Shown here one piece after another: positions 1 through 10,033 of a DNA stretch of 64,000 nt (position 1 is the first letter of the stretch; each line of letters starts with the position of its first letter). Position numbers and translations under genes: made by a program. Origin of the DNA: Cladopsammia gracilis (taxonomy: Eukaryota; Cnidaria; Anthozoa; Scleractinia; Dendrophylliidae); NCBI GenBank assembly GCA_022457155.1, contig JAJGOT010000317.1:806001-870000 (forward strand), in the 5' to 3' direction. The notes below the pieces were generated by a model that saw nothing but the letters and a program-made list of their open reading frames with translations, did no database searches and was not told the origin of the DNA.

Positions 1-803
1 AAGCCACCCCTCTCAAATAAGCCCCTTCTCTAATAAGCCACTCCTGTTTAGAAGAAGAAATTTATTAAGACCCCCACCCCGCTCCGTTTCCTTGTCGAGC
101 GGTTACACTTTGAACCAGCTTTCATTCAGCAACGCCAAGAAACACTGCGACCGCGACAACGCAAAAAATTCGCGCTTTTTTTGTCCAATCATGTGATCAA
201 TAATTTTTCTCTTTCTTTTCTTCTTTTTTCTTTCTTTTCCCTTTTTTAAACTATTAGTTCGCGCACTTTTTCGCCCAAAAACACGAAATTGCAGGCAGGA
301 GTCATTTTCACTTTCCTTCAAAATGCGAAATTTACCTCCGTCGCTGGTTATACGTCATGTACACATAACGTATCGATAACGTTTTTACCATATTTAAGCA
401 GTGTATCAATGTGTTCAATTATAAATATCCTGGTAGTGTGCATGTACATCATGGTGCATTTTGCTAAATCAATGGAGAGTAGAAAAAGCTTGAAAACCAG
501 TCGAAAATGGCGTCGAAACATAAACGAAGTCGTGCATCTATGCATGCTCGAGTCGGCTTGTCATCACTTTGTTTTGATTGGATACCGAGGCTCTCCGGAG
601 ACTGCCGACGGTTTCGAAGTAGATCTTCTTCCGCTCTTGATTGGTTCTCAAACAATATTCATTGTTACTTTCGGAAAACCGAGACAGACAGAAGGACAGA
701 AGGACGTCTAAATTCTCGATTCTACAGGATTAGTAGACTGCCTGCCGGCAGCAATAAATAAATAAATAAGCTACCCAGGTGGCTTAATAGAGATTATACG
801 GTA
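1..803. mobile_element. Partial inverted-repeat element cut by the window edge
   Basis: The window opens with a repeated AAGCCACC/AATAAGCC-type sequence. Near 770-803 the complementary GGTGGCTTAATAGAG followed by ATTATACGGTA appears, as expected for the opposite TIR of one non-autonomous element. The inner part (290-760) is open in short overlapping frames on both strands, but none shows a recognisable domain, signal or splice context, so I call no gene. The left terminus lies outside the window, so boundaries are inferred. Confidence 0.35.
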
Positions 804-1030
804 AATAAATAAATAACTAAATAAGTAAGTAAACAACGAGTCGCAGCACAGTATATGAGCCTGCAGATCAAACAGCAAAACAAGAAAGAAACAGCCCATC
901 TAAAACCTCCACCGTCGAGCCAGCAGATGTAGATATTAAAAAGGGGGACTGTGTTACTTACCTAATGTAAGAGAGCAAACTGTATTTCCTTTTAAATATC
1001 TCATTTGGGTGATTTTTATTCATATATCAG
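804..1030. other. Presumed intron of gene 1, possible missed exon
   Basis: Starts with TAAATAAATAA low complexity. A frame from about 838 to 958 reads a Ser/Thr/Pro/Glu-rich peptide similar in composition to the next exon, but its only good donor (GTAAGA after CTAAT) leaves phase 2, which does not fit the phase-0 exon at 1031. I therefore do not call it as an exon. The stretch ends with an acceptor (TATATCAG). Confidence 0.3.
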
Positions 1031-1127
1031 GCACAACGAAGGACGGCAGCCAAGTCTGTGACAGCTTCAACTTCTGAAAGCCTGTTAACTGGAGAGCAAA
1101 ATGGACACCCCACCGGAACGGACAAAG
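1031..1127 (+). CDS. Gene 1, penultimate exon (stalk-like)
   Basis: This 97-nt exon is bounded by acceptor CATATATCAG and donor AAAG|GTGCGA. Only one of three frames is open, and it is the one that joins in phase (G + AT = Asp) to the terminal exon at 3370. The 32 encoded residues are rich in Thr, Ser, Gly and Lys, typical of a linker or stalk, with no known domain. The 5' part of the gene must lie upstream of the window or in exons I cannot identify. The donor is weaker than consensus, so the evidence is the phase match and the unique open frame. Confidence 0.5.
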
Positions 1128-1165
1128 GTGCGATATTCTCCTGATTCATGTTAAATACCACTACA

Positions 1166-1219
1166 AAAAAAAAAAATTCAGGCTTAAACGGGATATCCCG
1201 TTCAAGCCTGAATTTTTTT
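1166..1219. repeat. Short palindrome centred on GGGATATCCC
   Basis: AAAAAATTCAGGCTTAAACG and its complement CGTTCAAGCCTGAATTTTTT meet at GGGATATCCC, giving a near-perfect hairpin with almost no loop. It looks like a foldback remnant; no coding or RNA gene role is evident. Confidence 0.7.
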
Positions 1220-1323
1220 CAGGTTGCTTTTTCAACTGCTTAAGTTGAAAGCACACTGCGAGGATCACAAATTTCACTCATCTTACATTTCTTAATTGAT
1301 CAAAATCCAGTTTATCCAGAGAG

Positions 1324-1450
1324 CAGCCTGTTCCAGGCGTTTAGATAGTGGGGAAAGCGCGAACTCCCCGCTTTTTTTTCTCTCGCTTTTCTTCGCGCCT
1401 TCTCCAACTATTTGCGCTTTCCCCACTATCTGAATGCCTGGAACAGGCTG
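1324..1450. mobile_element. 127-bp hairpin MITE
   Basis: Begins CAGCCTGTTCCAGGCGTTTA and ends with the complement TGCCTGGAACAGGCTG. Arms of about 38 bp (through GATAGTGGGGAAAGCGC) flank a T/C-rich loop. It is a small non-autonomous TIR element and directly abuts the next hairpin at 1451. Confidence 0.75.
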
Positions 1451-1633
1451 TACACCACTTTCATAATGGCGGCCGATTTATTTATTTTTTTATATGTACG
1501 TTAATTAGCCTCACTGGCCTCGGTTTAGAGTAAAAATTCTTTTGAATTTTGCACACGCCAGCGAGGTCAGAAAGGCTAATTAACATACATATAAAAGAAT
1601 AAATAAATCGGCCGCCATTATGAAAGGGGTGTA
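1451..1633. mobile_element. 183-bp hairpin MITE
   Basis: Begins TACACCACTTTCATAATGGC and ends with the complementary GCCATTATGAAAGGGGTGTA. Arms of over 70 bp include CGGCCGATTTATTTATT and TTAATTAGCCTCACTGGCCTC. It starts on the base after the previous hairpin ends, so one either landed in the other's edge or they move as a unit. Confidence 0.75.
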
Positions 1634-2181
1634 TTCAGAGAGTAGACGTGACTTCACTTTGAAGGCGTGCATTTTGTTCTCTATAAGAATCAAAACAGTC
1701 ACTCTCATTGATCACAGGAAAAAAAAAAAACAAGTTGAAACAAGTCTGCAGGGAGGGGAGACAATTAAATTATTCTTAAGGCGGTGGTCTACCTGAATGC
1801 TATTTTTCCGTCACTTAACATGGCTTTAATGAAAATATCTCGTTCACGTTTCAAGCAATCCAAAAACCCTTCACTCATTACATGAATCTATGTTGTGGGA
1901 AGTTTTGTAAATTTTTGGGTGAGTTTTGGGTATTTGGGGGAGGAAATAGTTTTTCTCAAAGGATTGGTAAAATTTAGAGAAATAAGAAATATTGAAGATT
2001 TAGTGAAGTTTTAAAATTAGAATTTGTAGTTAATAATTAATAGACGGACACCAAGTTAATCCACTAGCAACCTGGGGTGCTCTTGCATGGGTATCAACTG
2101 TCTGCTGGTGTTCCAAAACTCATTTTCTTTCTCCTATCCCTTCTTAAAACCTCCTAAAATTTTTATTAAAATTCAGGTAGA

Positions 2182-2606
2182 TCCCCGAGAAAGTTATTTT
2201 CAGAATCAACTCTATGTACATTGAATAGTTGAATGGTAAAATATTTCTACATTTGAACGTCGCGTTTGTGAGTTATAGAGATTTGAATTTACAGAATGCT
2301 AATCTGATGACGTCAACCTGGGAATTTGTCATTATTTCTACGCCAATTTACAATGCGCAGTTTACAGCTTGAGGATAATTTATTTGATAAATAAACTGCG
2401 GATAGTCAATTGATTCGTAAAAAATATTACTTTAGGTGTAAACAAGTAGTTGTATAATAAATGATTCCCGGGTTGACGTCATCTAATTAGCATTTTGTAA
2501 ATTCAGATCTCTATAACTCACTAACACGACGTTCAAAACAAGAAATATTTTACCATTCAACTATTCAATTTACATAGAGTTGATTCTGAAAATAACTTTC
2601 TAGGGA
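2182..2606. mobile_element. 425-bp foldback element with ~150-bp arms
   Basis: The left arm (about 2182-2340) reads AAGTTATTTTCAGAATCAAC, continuing through ACGTCGCG and GATGACGTCAACC. The right arm (about 2462-2606) is its diverged complement, ending GATTCTGAAAATAACTTTC. The middle is AT-rich. No open frame, so it is non-autonomous. Confidence 0.7.
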
Positions 2607-3369
2607 TGATAGGCACTTTAAGTCTAACTCAAAGGCTCCTGTGAGACAACCTGTGATATAAAATGTCCTGACCTTCCCCCTCCTAGGCGTTTTGCTTCCC
2701 CCACCCCCACCCCCTGCGTCCAACCCCCACCCTTCCCTTTCTCCAACATTGTCCCCATGGGTAAAGCAGGTGACCATTACATATCGCGGCCTCAAATGTT
2801 AAAAGCCGAATGACCGAAGGAGTGAAAATTTGCATTTATATATTCACAAGTTAAAAGGGGGCGTGTGGGTTTGTTTGATCTTTGATTGATCTTTTGATCT
2901 TTGCCCATCCATCTTTTGTTCTTTGCCTATCCATATATATGCAAAGATATTGGGGTTTACTATCCAAGGTGCATGAAACATTACCTATTGTAATCCTGTA
3001 GGTTCTTCCCTGTGTATAAGCTGTATGTGTTGTGCTGCCTTGAGCTGCTTTAGTCTGAAAATGGCTTTTGAATTGGATTTACAGTGAGAAGTATACCAGT
3101 AATTTTAGGGATGGATCATTTTATTTTTGAGAGCGCGGGGGATTTGGGCAATGTTTCTGAGCACGAAATTTTCTGCCTTGAGGTTGTGCAATTATTTTTT
3201 TCGGGTTCAATCCTTTTTTATTTTTGCTCACTGTGCATTAATGTTTTTGTTCACTTTTTGCTGTGCAGGAATTTATTTGGGTAATTGCCTAACCCTCCCC
3301 ACCCCTAAAAAATAAAATGTTCCATTCCTTATTATTAAACTTGACATGTATAATTCCCTGTCATTTCAG

Positions 3370-3740
3370 ATTTGTTTCTTGTAAACTGGTTCTACAAGAC
3401 CTCATCTCTTCCATTTCTTAATGATGATCATCAATTCCGACTTTCCCTCATTCCACGTGATGGGAACACCCCACTTGAGTGCAGTAACCACCAACAAGAA
3501 AGTGAATCGCAGACAACAGCTAATGTTAAAGGCAGTCATAGCCTTACATCAACGGAGAAAAAATCTCTGATAGTAAAGAGGCTTATCCCGCTACTTATTT
3601 CCTTGGTAATACTTGGTGGTGCCGTAGCGTTACGGTTTCTAATTCCATTGCCATATTCTCACGAAATGGCTTCATTTAAAAATGATACACTTACTGCGAA
3701 TAGTACTTATAATAATTTTACAACAAAATCACCAGCTTAA
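3370..3740 (+). CDS. Gene 1, terminal exon: membrane-anchored C-terminus
   Basis: The exon follows a consensus acceptor (CATTTCAG) and runs 123 codons to TAA at 3738-3740. After a hydrophilic, Ser/Gln-rich stretch comes a basic patch (KKSLIVKR) and one hydrophobic segment (LIPLLISLVILGGAVALRFL). The final ~27 residues carry three sequons (NDT, NST, NFT). Positive charge before the helix and glycosylation sites after it suggest cytosolic N-side and a luminal/extracellular tail (type II-like). I do not recognise the family. The first base pair of the exon completes an Asp codon with the preceding exon. The 3' UTR would run into the minisatellite at 3840. Confidence 0.6.
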
Positions 3741-3839
3741 AAAGATTAACAACATAGCATCACAGCCGTCATTGATGGTATCACAGGGTAACGCAATACT
3801 TGTTACTGTCCAATCCTCGTCAGATGTTTCTCAAAGTTC

Positions 3840-4312
3840 ACTTCACACACAAACACCTTTCTCAGTCCACTCGTCACGCAAATGTTTCTCAACGTTCACT
3901 CCACACACAAACACCTTTCTTAATCCACTCGTCACACAATGATTGTGTCTGTCCACTCCGCACATAAACACCTTTCTCAGTCCACTCGTCACGCAAATGT
4001 TTCTCAACGTTCACTCCACACACAAACACCTTTCTTAATCCACTCGTCACACAATGATTGTGTCTGTCCACTCCGCACATAAACACCTTTCTCAGTCCAC
4101 TCGTCACGCAAATGTTTCTCAACGTCCACTCCACACACAAACACCTTTCTTAGTCCACTCGTCACACAATGATTGTGTCTGTCCACTCTGCACACAAACA
4201 CCTTTCTCAGTCCACTCGTCACGCAATGCTTGTGTCTGTCCACTCCACACACAAACACCTTTCTTAATCCACTCGTCACACGATGCTTATGTCTGTCCAC
4301 TCCACACATAAA
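3840..4312. repeat. ~58-bp minisatellite, about eight copies
   Basis: Each unit contains ACAAACACCTTTCT, CAGTCCACTCGTCAC (or TTAATCCACTCGTCAC) and a variable third (TCTCAACGTTCACTCC or TTGTGTCTGTCCACTCC). The variable part alternates in the first half, so the array has a ~116-bp dimeric higher-order unit. Apparent reading frames on both strands come from the period being close to 57 and are not genes. Confidence 0.9.
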
Positions 4313-4790
4313 CATAAATATAAACATAAACAGATAAAATATACTCCTTTTAGTTTCAGATCGCTAAATGAATCTGTTTATGCTTTGGGGATACATGTTT
4401 CTAACAATGAAAAAGTGAGTGAGTAATTAAACTTCCTCAAAAAGCTCGATGACTTGGTAAATACCTTAAGCAGCTGGAAAGGAAGAAAATTAACATTACT
4501 AGGTAAAATTAATATTGTTAGAACGTTGGGTCTTTCAAAACTCATCTTCAGTGCAAGTGCATCTGTTCTACCTGTCCCAAATACTTTTTGTGAAGCAGTA
4601 AACAATATAACATTTAATTTTATTTGGGACAACAAGAAACTAAAAATCAAAAGAACCACAATTATCGGTGGAAAAGAAAACGGTGGATTGAACATGATTG
4701 ACTTTACGTTAATGAATAAAGCTCTCATGATGTTGATTGAAAACTGGAGAAAAACCTTAAACAAAGGAGAAGTTGCTCTAGTTAGACAAA
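4312..4790 (+). pseudogene. L1-like LINE ORF2 fragment (post-RT region)
   Basis: From about 4440 a frame encodes a segment like the part of L1/Tx1-type ORF2 downstream of the reverse transcriptase palm: LNSWKGRK-like (here LSSWKGRKLTLLGKINIVRT), then LGLSKLIFSAS, FNFIWDNKKLKIKR, and GGLNMIDF. Upstream the frame is broken by a stop near 4420, and no RT catalytic motif is present, so this is a short dead fragment. It ends near 4790 in a small tandem duplication (AGACAAAGCCTTAGACAAAGGAG). Confidence 0.65.
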
Positions 4791-4854
4791 GCCTTAGACA
4801 AAGGAGAAGTTGTTCTAGTTAGACAAAGCCTTAGACAAAGGAGAAGTTGTTCTA

Positions 4855-6150
4855 GTTGTCGACCTCTTGTCAACTGACACGAGTAAAGCCTTTGACTGTT
4901 TGCATCATCCCCTGCTGTTGGCGAAGTTGCGGGCTTATGGGTAGCTCTTGGAAAGAAGTAAAAATAGGATGTCCTCAGGGATCTTCTTTCGGACCATTAT
5001 TGTGGAACTTGTTCCAGAATTAAACAAGGATGCGACTTTAGTAGAAACCAAGTTAAAAGAATGTGCGAGGGAGGTGACGGACTGGTATGACATACTATCT
5101 TAAGGGGAACTATAAAAAGTATGCTAGTATTAGCAGAACAGACAAGAGAGAGATGAGTATCAAAGTCAAGGACTTTAGCATTGAGTCAGAACATAATATC
5201 ACACTGTTGGGTGTTACTATTGACAACAAATTGTCTTTTTCAAATCATGTCAGTACTGTCTGCAAAAAGAGTAGTCGGTAAGTAGGAGTTATACTGAGAT
5301 TACGAAATCTTATTCCAACTAAAACTAAATTGCAATTGTTTAAGGCTGCTTTACTTCCCCATCTTACTTACTGTAGCAATTGTTTAAGGCTGCTATACTT
5401 CCCCCATCTTACTTACTGTAGCAATTGTTTAAGGCTGCTATACTTCCCCCATCTTACTTACTGTAGCAATTGTTTAAGGCTGCTATACTTCCCTCATCTT
5501 ACTTACTGTAGCAATTGTTTAAGGCTGCTATACTTCCCCATCTTACTTACTGTAGCAATTGTTTAAGGCTGCTATACTTCCCCCATCTTACTTACTGTAG
5601 CAATTGTTTAGGGCTGCTATACTTCCCCATCTTACTTACTGTAGCAATTGTTTAAGGCTGCTATACTTTCATCTTACTTACTGTAGCACTGTGTGGCACG
5701 TCTGCAAGGCTAGTGATTCGAGAAAGTTAGAGCGGGTTCAGGAAAGGGGATTGAGGGCTGTATACTGTGATTGGAATTCGTCATGTAGCCAGTTGTTAGA
5801 ACGGGCTAATCTACTGACACTTAAGGATAGAGATTGTAGGATATTAGTGTTACGATGTGTAGGGTGAAAAATAAACTTTGTCCTCAGTATATAAAGGATT
5901 TATTTGTATTTAATAATAGCAGCTTTAATCTAAGAGTGAAAGAGGTCATAACTCCGAGATTCAACACAACTAGTTAAGGCAAACACTCGTTGAGATACTT
6001 AGGACCTCTACTTTGGTCAAAGCTAGACTAATATACGGAACGCACCATCAATTGACGCTTTTAAAAAGGCTATTAGAAAGCTAGATTTAGAGGATTTTGT
6101 TAGCAATAACTGTAAAAACTGTATCTTATGCTCTTTTTAGTTTATAATTG
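4855..6150 (+). pseudogene. Decayed non-LTR retrotransposon (RT to C-terminus)
   Basis: Broken frames give RT and post-RT motifs in order: DTSKAFDCLHHPLLLAKL (RT motif A, ~4875), LGVTIDNKLSFSNHV (~5210), RLRNLIPTKTKLQLFKAALLPHLTYC (split here as RLRNLIPTKTKLQ and LFKAALLPHLTYC, ~5300), then RKLERVQERGLRAVY and LLERANLLTLKDRD (~5720-5850). Stops and deletions interrupt every part and the YADD palm is missing. The region spanning LFKAALLPHLTYCS was tandemly amplified (next entry). Family is CR1/Rex-like by motif style, not proven. Confidence 0.7.
5332..5687. repeat. 44/45-bp minisatellite inside a LINE coding region
   Basis: Eight head-to-tail units beginning GCAATTGTTTAAGGCTGCT start at about 5332, 5376, 5421, 5466, 5511, 5555, 5600 and 5644. 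Unit length alternates between 44 and 45 by one C in the CCCC(C)ATC run. Unit 1 is the original LINE codons and the array has grown from it. The last unit is truncated and rejoins the LINE frame. Confidence 0.95.
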
Positions 6151-6984
6151 CATATTTTAATACATGGTACGAAAGTGTACGAAGTTTTTACACATACTTT
6201 TTCCAATATTTATCTAGAGAAATGTAGATAATCTTATTATTTTTATGTATAGTTGTCTAGTTGTATAGTTATTATATATAGGTATTTTTCTCTGTAATAT
6301 TCTTAGTTTTTAATAGTGTCCTTACTTAGGGACCGTTCACTTTTTATGAGGGGGGGGGGGGATTTTAAGGAGTATTATTTGGAAATTGAAAGACCCCCCC
6401 TTCAGCTTTCCCGTTTTTTCACATGACCACCCCTCATAAGGGTAACTTTTTTTGGATGACCCCCCCCCCCCCCCCCTCTCAAAAAAAAAGAAAAGAAAAA
6501 CACACAGCTGGTGTTTTAAACAGGTACGTTTATACTGTTATCTTGCTATCATTTTTAACTGCTCCTTTTTTAGCTCCCAATGTTAAGAACATGATTACAA
6601 TAAAATAGTTTTTGAAATGTGCTTGTTATGAGATGAATATTTACAAATGTAGAAAGCTGCTTTTTACAAATTAAAAGAATGAAAAGTCAATTTCGGATCT
6701 CGTAGTAATGGCTCGTCCTGAGCTTGTTGTGGCAGGTCTCTTGTCAGCTCCTTCCTCGTCTGCAGCGATTGTTACAAAGTAGTGACAGGCCTGCACGACT
6801 CTCGCTGTTCGCCAATGTGATATTTTCGCCTTTAGAGTTTCGCTCTAACGAGTATGTCTTAAGCGATTTACCCCTTTTATAGGAGATAATGGGAGGCTCT
6901 TTATATATCACCCTCAGCAACAGTTACAGTAAATGCCATTTATCCATGAGGATTTTCTTTAAATTAGACACCGCTGGGTGTGTG
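6151..6984. other. Non-coding, likely LINE 3' UTR and low-complexity tracts
   Basis: AT-rich sequence follows the LINE. A poly-G tract (~6350) and a poly-C tract (~6460) face each other across ~100 bp (TGAGGGGGG... / ...CCCCCCCTCTCA), suggesting a small inverted-repeat element with homopolymer ends. No gene is seen. Confidence 0.4.
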
Positions 6985-8005
6985 ACAAAAGGTAGAATTT
7001 TCTTGTACCCTTTTTCCTTCTGTTGAAGGGCCGACTCAAATGTAGGCGAGATTTGAATTTTCTTATATTCTCTTCAAACGTTATTTTTGAAGAGTTAGCT
7101 CGAAGCAGCCTAAGTGCCTCGCCTTTTATGAAGCCTTTACTGACCCCTGGTGGGTGGTAGGAGGAGAAATGTGTGTACTGAAATGTTTCTGTCGGCTTGT
7201 AATGGGTGCGTACGTCGAGGATAGACGTTTCTTAAAATCTATCACCTTTGTTGACGCATGTATCCAAGAAAATAGTTTCTTTCTCTGAGATTTCAGCCGT
7301 ACATTTAATGGTTTGGTGATGTCATTTAGCCTTTCCAATGAACCCATTTATTTCCTCAATGCTGGTGTTCCACAAAGAGAACATCTTTTCCACACGAGTG
7401 GTTTTGTTTCGTTTTGACTTTAAGGCCCATGTTCACCCAATCTGCTTTGCGCGCCCGGGCTGATTTTCGCACAGACGGAAAATCGATGTGCCAGCCAATC
7501 ATAACGCTACATTGAACAATTGAACCGTTTTAAAACAAAAACACAAGCGCGCAAAGCAGATTGGGTGAACATGGGCCTCATGGATTTTCAGTCACAACCG
7601 CTGCCATGAAAATGTTGGCAAAAGCCACTGCCGTTTTCGTTCCCATAGCGGTACCATGTGTTTGGGGATAATTCTCTCCATTAAACTGAAACGAATTCTC
7701 CTGTTGGATAAATCTTAGCATTTCTTCGAGGAAATACGTTGGGATAGGAGGTCTGTTTCTATGGAAATTTTCGTATGCTTTGCATACGGTGGTAATGCCT
7801 TCCTCCTGCGGTATGTTTGTATACAGATTAGTCACATCCAATGATACAAGAATGGTGCTTTCTTGGACTTTCGTCTTCTCTAGGAAGTTGATAAGGTCTG
7901 TTGTATCTTTAAGATACGAGGTTTGTAGTTTGGCTATAGGTTGAAGTAGACTGTCTACAGCGTTCCCTTTTAGTAATTCTTCAAATAGGGCAAGTAGTGA
8001 ATGCA
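6985..8005 (-). pseudogene. Penelope-like element reverse transcriptase remnant
   Basis: On the minus strand, 8005-7580 encodes a Penelope-type RT segment: STILVSLDVTNLYTNIPQEE (motif A context, DVTNLYTNIP), then FQFNGENYPQTHGTAMGTK and AVAFANIFM. After a MITE insertion the frame resumes at ~7347 toward 7000 with KETIFLDT-like residues, THYKPTETFQYTHFSSYHPP and GFIKGEALRLLRANS, the connector region typical of Penelope elements. A stop (ETSILDV preceded by TAA) and the insertion break the frame. The GIY-YIG endonuclease is not seen. Transcription direction is right to left. Confidence 0.8.
7424..7577. mobile_element. 154-bp Harbinger-type MITE inside the Penelope remnant
   Basis: TIRs GGCCCATGTTCACCCAATCT and the complement AGATTGGGTGAACATGGGCC bound the element (arms ~31 bp, through GCTTTGCGCGC). 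Flanks TAA (7421-7423) and TCA (7578-7580) fit a 3-bp TWA-type TSD with one change. It interrupts the Penelope reading frame, so it is the younger insertion. Confidence 0.8.
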
Positions 8006-8050
8006 TTGAACTCCGTTAGTCAGCTTTTTATAATGAGCTATTGTACTTAA

Positions 8051-8431
8051 AGGGGTAATGTCACGGCGATTTTGGTCTTTTTTGCTCCAGTTAGTAATAA
8101 ACGATTGCCTTGTGCCTTTGGTTTACACGAATGCTCTTAGAACATTGAAAATAAAATAACTGATTCCTTGAAGAGAAATTGAAGCATAACCAGATTTAAG
8201 CGATTTTTCCAAGACTCAGAGCTCAGAACTTGAACAAATTGGCCAATTTTTACAAGTTGCAATCCATTTCCATCCGAGCCATCTGCAACCAAAAACACTA
8301 ATTTATAGTTTCAGTGCACTGAAATAACACATTTGGAGCATTATTTGTGTAATTATTTGTATATTTTCCATCGATATAAATATATTTTATGACCTTTCAA
8401 AGTAATGTAAAAAATAGGCGACATTGCCACT
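8051..8431. mobile_element. 381-bp TTAA-flanked element, copy 1
   Basis: TTAA at 8047-8050 and 8432-8435 flank imperfect TIRs (AGGGGTAATGTC / GACATTGCCAC). The core GCAATCCATTTCCATCC and GCCATCTGCA recurs at 42.3 kb and, inverted, at 23.6 kb. A TTAA target is typical of piggyBac and Kolobok superfamilies; no transposase is encoded. Confidence 0.75.
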
Positions 8432-8435
8432 TTAA

Positions 8436-8818
8436 AGTATTGTATAGCATCAAATTTTTATGGTAGTTTTATCTATTACTTTAAATAATAGCAACAAACC
8501 GACTCAGATATACGCAAAACAAAATCACATTTCACGAGTTAAAGTTAGTTACAGTTAAAGCACTGTTATTTATTTAATAAAACTGAGTTCTACACAAATG
8601 TTGGCAACATGTTTTCTTGTTAGTTTGGAACTGTTTTACCATTTAACAGGTGTTTATATTTTGTGAATAAAGCAAGAGATTTTCTCTTCAATTTGTTAAA
8701 ATTTTAATTCCCTACCAATTTTTTACCTCCAAAAGAGAAGAGCAGCATGGAGACTTTATATTCCTGATGCGGCCACCATCCATCTGTCGTGTAAGTGCAG
8801 TAGCAAAGATGTTTATAT
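8436..8818. other. Non-coding spacer
   Basis: AT-rich sequence between the TTAA element and the tail of the minus-strand LINE. I see no coding potential, hairpin or repeat of note. Confidence 0.5.
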
Positions 8819-10027
8819 AGGATAGGATAGGATATGATAGGATAGGATAACCTTATTTAGACACGTTAAACTCATCAGTACAACTATAAAAACCTAATTA
8901 TATACAAAATTATTATAAAATATGTAATAGCTAGAACTACATTACTCTAAAATTACTCTAAATAATCAATAACTATACAACAATAATATTAAATGCGAAA
9001 TTTAAAAACCTGCTTTACATGAGTGCCGTGTGTAAAAGTTCTAAATTTTCATTATGAGAAGAAACGCTCGCAGCCAGCCCGGAATGCTCTAAGTGAGTCA
9101 GCCTGCCACAACTCGATTGGTAAGTAATTCCAAAGAACTGCTCCAAAGTAACTGAAGCTATTTTTCATATAATTTGTGCATGGCTGTGGGATAGCTAGTT
9201 TGCCCTCTGTGTCTCTTAAGGAGTAATTGGAGACGCTACTACGGTCAACAAATTTGGAACTAAGGTAATCGGGAGTAAGGCCATTAAGCGACTTATAAAC
9301 CATCACAGCCCTATGGATTTTTCGTTGAGAATCTAGTTTTATCCATCCAAGTTTTTCGATAAGGTTATCAGCGTTTGCATCAAAGTTCGAGTAAGTGAGT
9401 ATACGCGCAGCGCGATTTTGAAGTTTTTGAAGTTTACTGGCTAGGGTTTTGCTACAACATCCCCAGACAGAATTACAGTAATCGAAGTGGGACTAAAGAC
9501 ATAAAAATTGATCGGAGAGTCTCGTGTGGAAAAAAAGACCTCACTCTCTTCAACGCTCCAATGCCAGACGCGATTTTCTTACATAAATAAATATGGACAT
9601 TCCAAGTTAGAGTCTGATCAATATGAACACCTAGAGATTTCGTAGAAGTAACTTGAGTTAAAGGTGCACCGTTAATCATAAGTGACGGAGAGTTGTGAAA
9701 CGTGCTTAGCTTTTGCCGGGCTCGATCCGATCAGAATAAACTCAGTTTTAGATGCGTTAAGGGTAAGCTTGTTAGCAATTAGCCATTTTTCAACTCTAGC
9801 AAGATCCTCATTAAAACAGTGTTAATATTTTGGATAGTATTACTAGCAAAGGTTATGTGTGTGTCATCAGCATACATTCGAGGTTCAGAATTTAATAGAC
9901 AGTTAGGTAAGTCGTTAATATATATTATAAAAAGGAGTGGACCTAGAATTGTACCTCGAGGTATACCGCAAGTAAGAAAATGGTCCCCAGAGAGAACCAT
10001 TAAAACATCGTTGTTTGCGGCAGACCA
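8819..10027 (-). pseudogene. LINE-A, 3' portion (RT palm to C-terminus and tail)
   Basis: Minus strand. From 10000 downward: GIPRGTILGPLLFIIYINDLP and PRMYADDTHITF (RT motifs B' and C with the YADD catalytic pair; quoted in part), then SLGVHIDQTLTW and RVRSFFPHETLRSIF (~9680-9490), then the C-terminal MMVYKSLNGLTPDYLSSKF and FSYFGAVLWNYLP (9306-9052). The 3' end carries a (TATCC)n-type tail at 8819-8855, a usual LINE terminus. Frameshifts separate the blocks. The upstream part of the same element continues at 12833 and 13734 after two DNA-transposon insertions. Confidence 0.85.
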
Positions 10028-10033
10028 AGTACG

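Larger units (their letters stand above)
1128..3369. other. Intron of gene 1, filled with hairpin elements
   Basis: A 2.2 kb intron with no supportable coding sequence. It holds a short perfect palindrome, two abutting hairpin elements, a foldback element (all listed separately), and at 1782-2183 a further element whose ends match as GGTCTACCTGAAT and ATTCAGGTAGATC. A poly-C/CCCCCAC tract lies near 2690-2740. The intron ends with a pyrimidine-rich CCTGTCATTTCAG acceptor at 3369. Confidence 0.45.

Noticed and set aside
289..761. Two overlapping plus-strand frames of 84 and 140 codons
   Set aside because: No domain, no splice or start context, overlapped by minus-strand frames, and lying within a presumed TIR element.
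838..960. Possible extra exon of gene 1 (Ser/Thr/Glu-rich frame)
   Set aside because: Its good donor leaves phase 2, which creates a stop in the next exon.
3889..4327. Long overlapping frames on both strands with repeating VTSGLRKVFVCG
   Set aside because: Produced by the ~58-bp minisatellite with a period near a multiple of three; not a repeat protein.
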